DNA from: Paenochrobactrum pullorum
GTDB lineage: Bacteria > Pseudomonadota > Alphaproteobacteria > Rhizobiales > Rhizobiaceae
DNA: 64,000 nt
Reading direction: 5' to 3'
Assembly (NCBI RefSeq): GCF_041929845.1
Contig: NZ_JBHEEH010000003.1
Location: forward strand, 62,001-126,000
Part shown: positions 62,158-64,000 of the stretch, one piece after another
How positions within the stretch are numbered: the stretch's first letter is position 1
Layout of the letters: each line of letters begins with the position of its first letter
Program-made: the position numbers and the translations under genes
Notes under the pieces: generated by a model
Database searches by the model: none
Told to the model about the DNA's origin: nothing
The model's input: only the letters and a program-made list of their open reading frames with translations

Positions 62158-62187
62158 AAAAAGGCCACTCAACTGAGTGGCCTTTTT
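62158..62187. terminator. Bidirectional terminator between cycA and TonB receptor 3
   Basis: AAAAAGGCCACTCA (62158-62171) and TGAGTGGCCTTTTT (62174-62187) form a 14-base stem with A- and T-runs at the ends, between convergent genes. Confidence 0.9.
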
Positions 62188-62208
62188 AAATTGTACATGA
62201 AACAGCAA

Positions 62209-64000
62209 TCAGAAATTCGCAGTCAACGACGCATAGAATGTGCGGCCGGGGCCTGGTTGCAATACAAGGCTGAGCGGATCAACATAATATCTGTCTGTCA
62301 GGTTTTCGATACGCAAACTTGCGGTGTAATTATCGTTGATTTTATATTCGGCGAATACATCCACAAGCGTATAAGGTTTCCAGTCAACCAATGTGATGAA
62401 TTGAGACATGCCTTGTCCGGTAACATCGCCATGACCAACCGCACGCGACGACGTATATGAAATACGACCGCCAACGGTAAGCGCATCTTCAAGCAGTTTT
62501 TGCGACAGTGTCAGATCAATACCATATTTAGGCGGGATCTGGTTGGTTGCATAATCTGCATAAAGAGACTTGTTTTCGCATGTGCCTGCATCGCGACAGA
62601 ATTCAACATTGAGATAATAATTGGCGGCCAATGTCGCTTCAAATCCGCCGACCGTGTAATTTGCCGACAATTCAAGACCTGCAAAACGGGCTCTGTCGAT
62701 ATTGCGGATACCAACATTTTGCGAATTGGCATATTTACGAAACTCGCGGGCGATATAATCTTTGACGTCCCAGTTGAAATAGCCAATTTTCACCATTGTG
62801 CGGTCATCATCGGCGAATATATCATCGTGGATGAAATTCGCTCCGATTTCCCAATTGCTGGAACGTTCCGCTTTGGTGTCTTCATTCACCGTCATATTGA
62901 AAGCAGAAACTGCTTCCATAATACTTGGTGCACGCAAGGTGCTTGAATAATTGGCATAAAGCTGAGTGCCTTTAAATGGCTCTACAGTCACACCCAATGA
63001 CGGGCTCCAGCCATCCTGTTTGAGACGTGCTTTACCATAGACCATATCAGGATGATCCATATGCATCGAGCTTCGATCACGTGACCACATTGATGAATAA
63101 CGTAAACCGCCATTGATGGTCAGCCAGTCAATCGGCTTATAGGCTGTTTTGATATAGGCTGCTGCTTCCTCGCGTTTGCCATCACGCAAATCCAGCCAGC
63201 TGTCATATTTTTTTGTATCCGCAGATGGCTTGGTGGATTCCATCTTATATGAACCGCCAAAAGTAAGATCAAAATCACCTAGATCTGTTTCAAATTGCGA
63301 GCGATTGCTGACATCACCACCCCATGTCCAAAGATCAGGCCCTGACTTGAACCCTGGAGGAGGATTGTTGCTGCCGCCATAAGCTGTCGGGCTTCGTTGT
63401 TTGAGCTTGGTGCCCCAAAGATTGGCCTTGAGATTGATCAGGTCATTACCTGCCGGATCCCACCGATATTTGAATGTACCCGTATGGGCATCAACATCTG
63501 TTGTAAGTTCTTGCTGGACAGCTTGCTGGGTTAGCCCTTTGAAATTTGATGCCATCCGGTCACCGGCTTCGCTTGAAAAGCCGGTATAGCCAAGTTGGAT
63601 ACTATGACCATCACCAAACATCACCTTGCCTTTAAGCAGGGTTGATTTGGTTTCGAGCTGGGTGTTGAGCACCTGCTCGCCAGCGCGGTAATTAGCTATT
63701 CCTGTATTCTCAATATAGTTTGGAAACCAATTGTGATTAGACGGATTATCGCAGTAATAGAGACACGCGACCATGCCGCCGCGATCAATTGCCTCTGCCG
63801 CAGGGCCATGCTTACCGGCATGATAATTACCGCGTTTGCGATAGGCATAACCGGCTAATAATTCTACATGCTCATCCTGCATGGCTGCAACAATGCTACC
63901 TGAGCCATTGGTTGGCTTGAGAAAAGCCGGACGGTTCATTGTTGCGTCAGATGCCTCCGCAGTTGAATGATAATATGGATCAAGGTCAGGATTTTGCGGG
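62209..64000 (-). CDS. TonB-dependent receptor, C-terminal part (continues past window end)
   Basis: About 597 codons, open to the window edge, so the N-terminus, plug and any STN domain lie outside. An internal ATG at 63939 is not the true start, since the frame continues upstream (…DPYYHSTAEASDAT). Barrel motifs match the receptors at 1907 and 6355: AYRKRGNYHAGKHG, STLLKGKVMFGDGHSIQLGY, GTQLYANYSSTLRAPSIME, NWEIGANF and the C-terminal RTFYASLTANF. Heme or siderophore uptake is inferred from the family. An extra cysteine-containing loop (CLYYC) replaces part of a loop in the paralogues. Confidence 0.9.
   Translation of the reverse strand, partial: PQNPDLDPYYHSTAEASDATMNRPAFLKPTNGSGSIVAAMQDEHVELLAGYAYRKRGNYHAGKHGPAAEAIDRGGMVACLYYCDNPSNHNWFPNYIENTGIANYRAGEQVLNTQLETKSTLLKGKVMFGDGHSIQLGYTGFSSEAGDRMASNFKGLTQQAVQQELTTDVDAHTGTFKYRWDPAGNDLINLKANLWGTKLKQRSPTAYGGSNNPPPGFKSGPDLWTWGGDVSNRSQFETDLGDFDLTFGGSYKMESTKPSADTKKYDSWLDLRDGKREEAAAYIKTAYKPIDWLTINGGLRYSSMWSRDRSSMHMDHPDMVYGKARLKQDGWSPSLGVTVEPFKGTQLYANYSSTLRAPSIMEAVSAFNMTVNEDTKAERSSNWEIGANFIHDDIFADDDRTMVKIGYFNWDVKDYIAREFRKYANSQNVGIRNIDRARFAGLELSANYTVGGFEATLAANYYLNVEFCRDAGTCENKSLYADYATNQIPPKYGIDLTLSQKLLEDALTVGGRISYTSSRAVGHGDVTGQGMSQFITLVDWKPYTLVDVFAEYKINDNYTASLRIENLTDRYYVDPLSLVLQPGPGRTFYASLTANF

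Overview
The window looks like chromosomal DNA of an alphaproteobacterium of the Hyphomicrobiales, most probably near Brucellaceae/Bartonellaceae. The best evidence is an Omp31-type porin-like protein at 18932-19723 that closely follows the Brucella Omp31 pattern. A cbb3 oxidase operon, TGA-N9-TCA (IRO/RirA-like) boxes and the mix of ABC systems fit this. Base composition is moderate, lower than in most free-living rhizobia, which would suit a host-associated lineage. That placement is inference. No rRNA, tRNA, CRISPR array or intact prophage was recognised.

Regions: (1) 1-8916: two tandem paralogous iron/heme signalling modules, each ECF sigma factor, FecR-like anti-sigma factor and STN-domain TonB receptor, with IRO-like boxes before both sigma genes. 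(2) 8958-16313, minus strand: a cbb3 oxidase operon, redoxin-ccoN-O-Q-P-small membrane protein-DUF2189 protein-ccoI-ccoS, with no ccoG or ccoH in it. (3) 16574-19723: a serine recombinase, an EAL phosphodiesterase, a Cys-rich protein and omp31. (4) 19789-27560: a dipeptide-type ABC importer with an M24 peptidase, an XRE-cupin regulator and a GAF protein. (5) 27658-34168: an NMT1/THI5-type ABC importer spread over divergent units, with a TetR regulator and SDR, GNAT and DapA-family enzymes. Two nearly identical operators flank tetR. (6) 34558-39537: a HlyD-RbbA-YhhJ type exporter. (7) 39598-47097: acetate kinase, phosphoketolase, PRPP-synthetase-like protein, beta-CASP nuclease-like protein and AMP/thymidine phosphorylase family protein, a plausible RNA or nucleotide ribose-to-acetyl-phosphate route. 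(8) 47324-48079: a YrbL-like protein.

(9) 48276-57332: a compact metallophore locus. It holds a SbnI/SerK-like serine kinase, SbnB, a frameshifted SbnH-like PLP decarboxylase, SbnA, a MATE exporter and a complete Fe-siderophore ABC importer. It encodes the 2,3-diaminopropionate precursor steps of staphyloferrin-B-like pathways but no NIS synthetase or NRPS, so the product is unknown. (10) 57493-64000: a 47-residue secreted Cys-containing peptide, an acetoin/diacetyl-reductase-like SDR, asparagine permease AnsP, D-Ser/D-Ala/Gly permease CycA and the C-terminal part of a third TonB receptor of the same family as the first two.

Several untranslated stretches carry clear structure. The start codon and Shine-Dalgarno of ansP lie inside a perfect hairpin, and cycA has a long structured leader with a six-codon upstream frame. 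Strong inverted repeats precede omp31, the reductase, hlyD and the second fecR. Metal acquisition runs through the window: three TonB receptors, two ECF systems, one Fe-ABC importer and a partial siderophore pathway.
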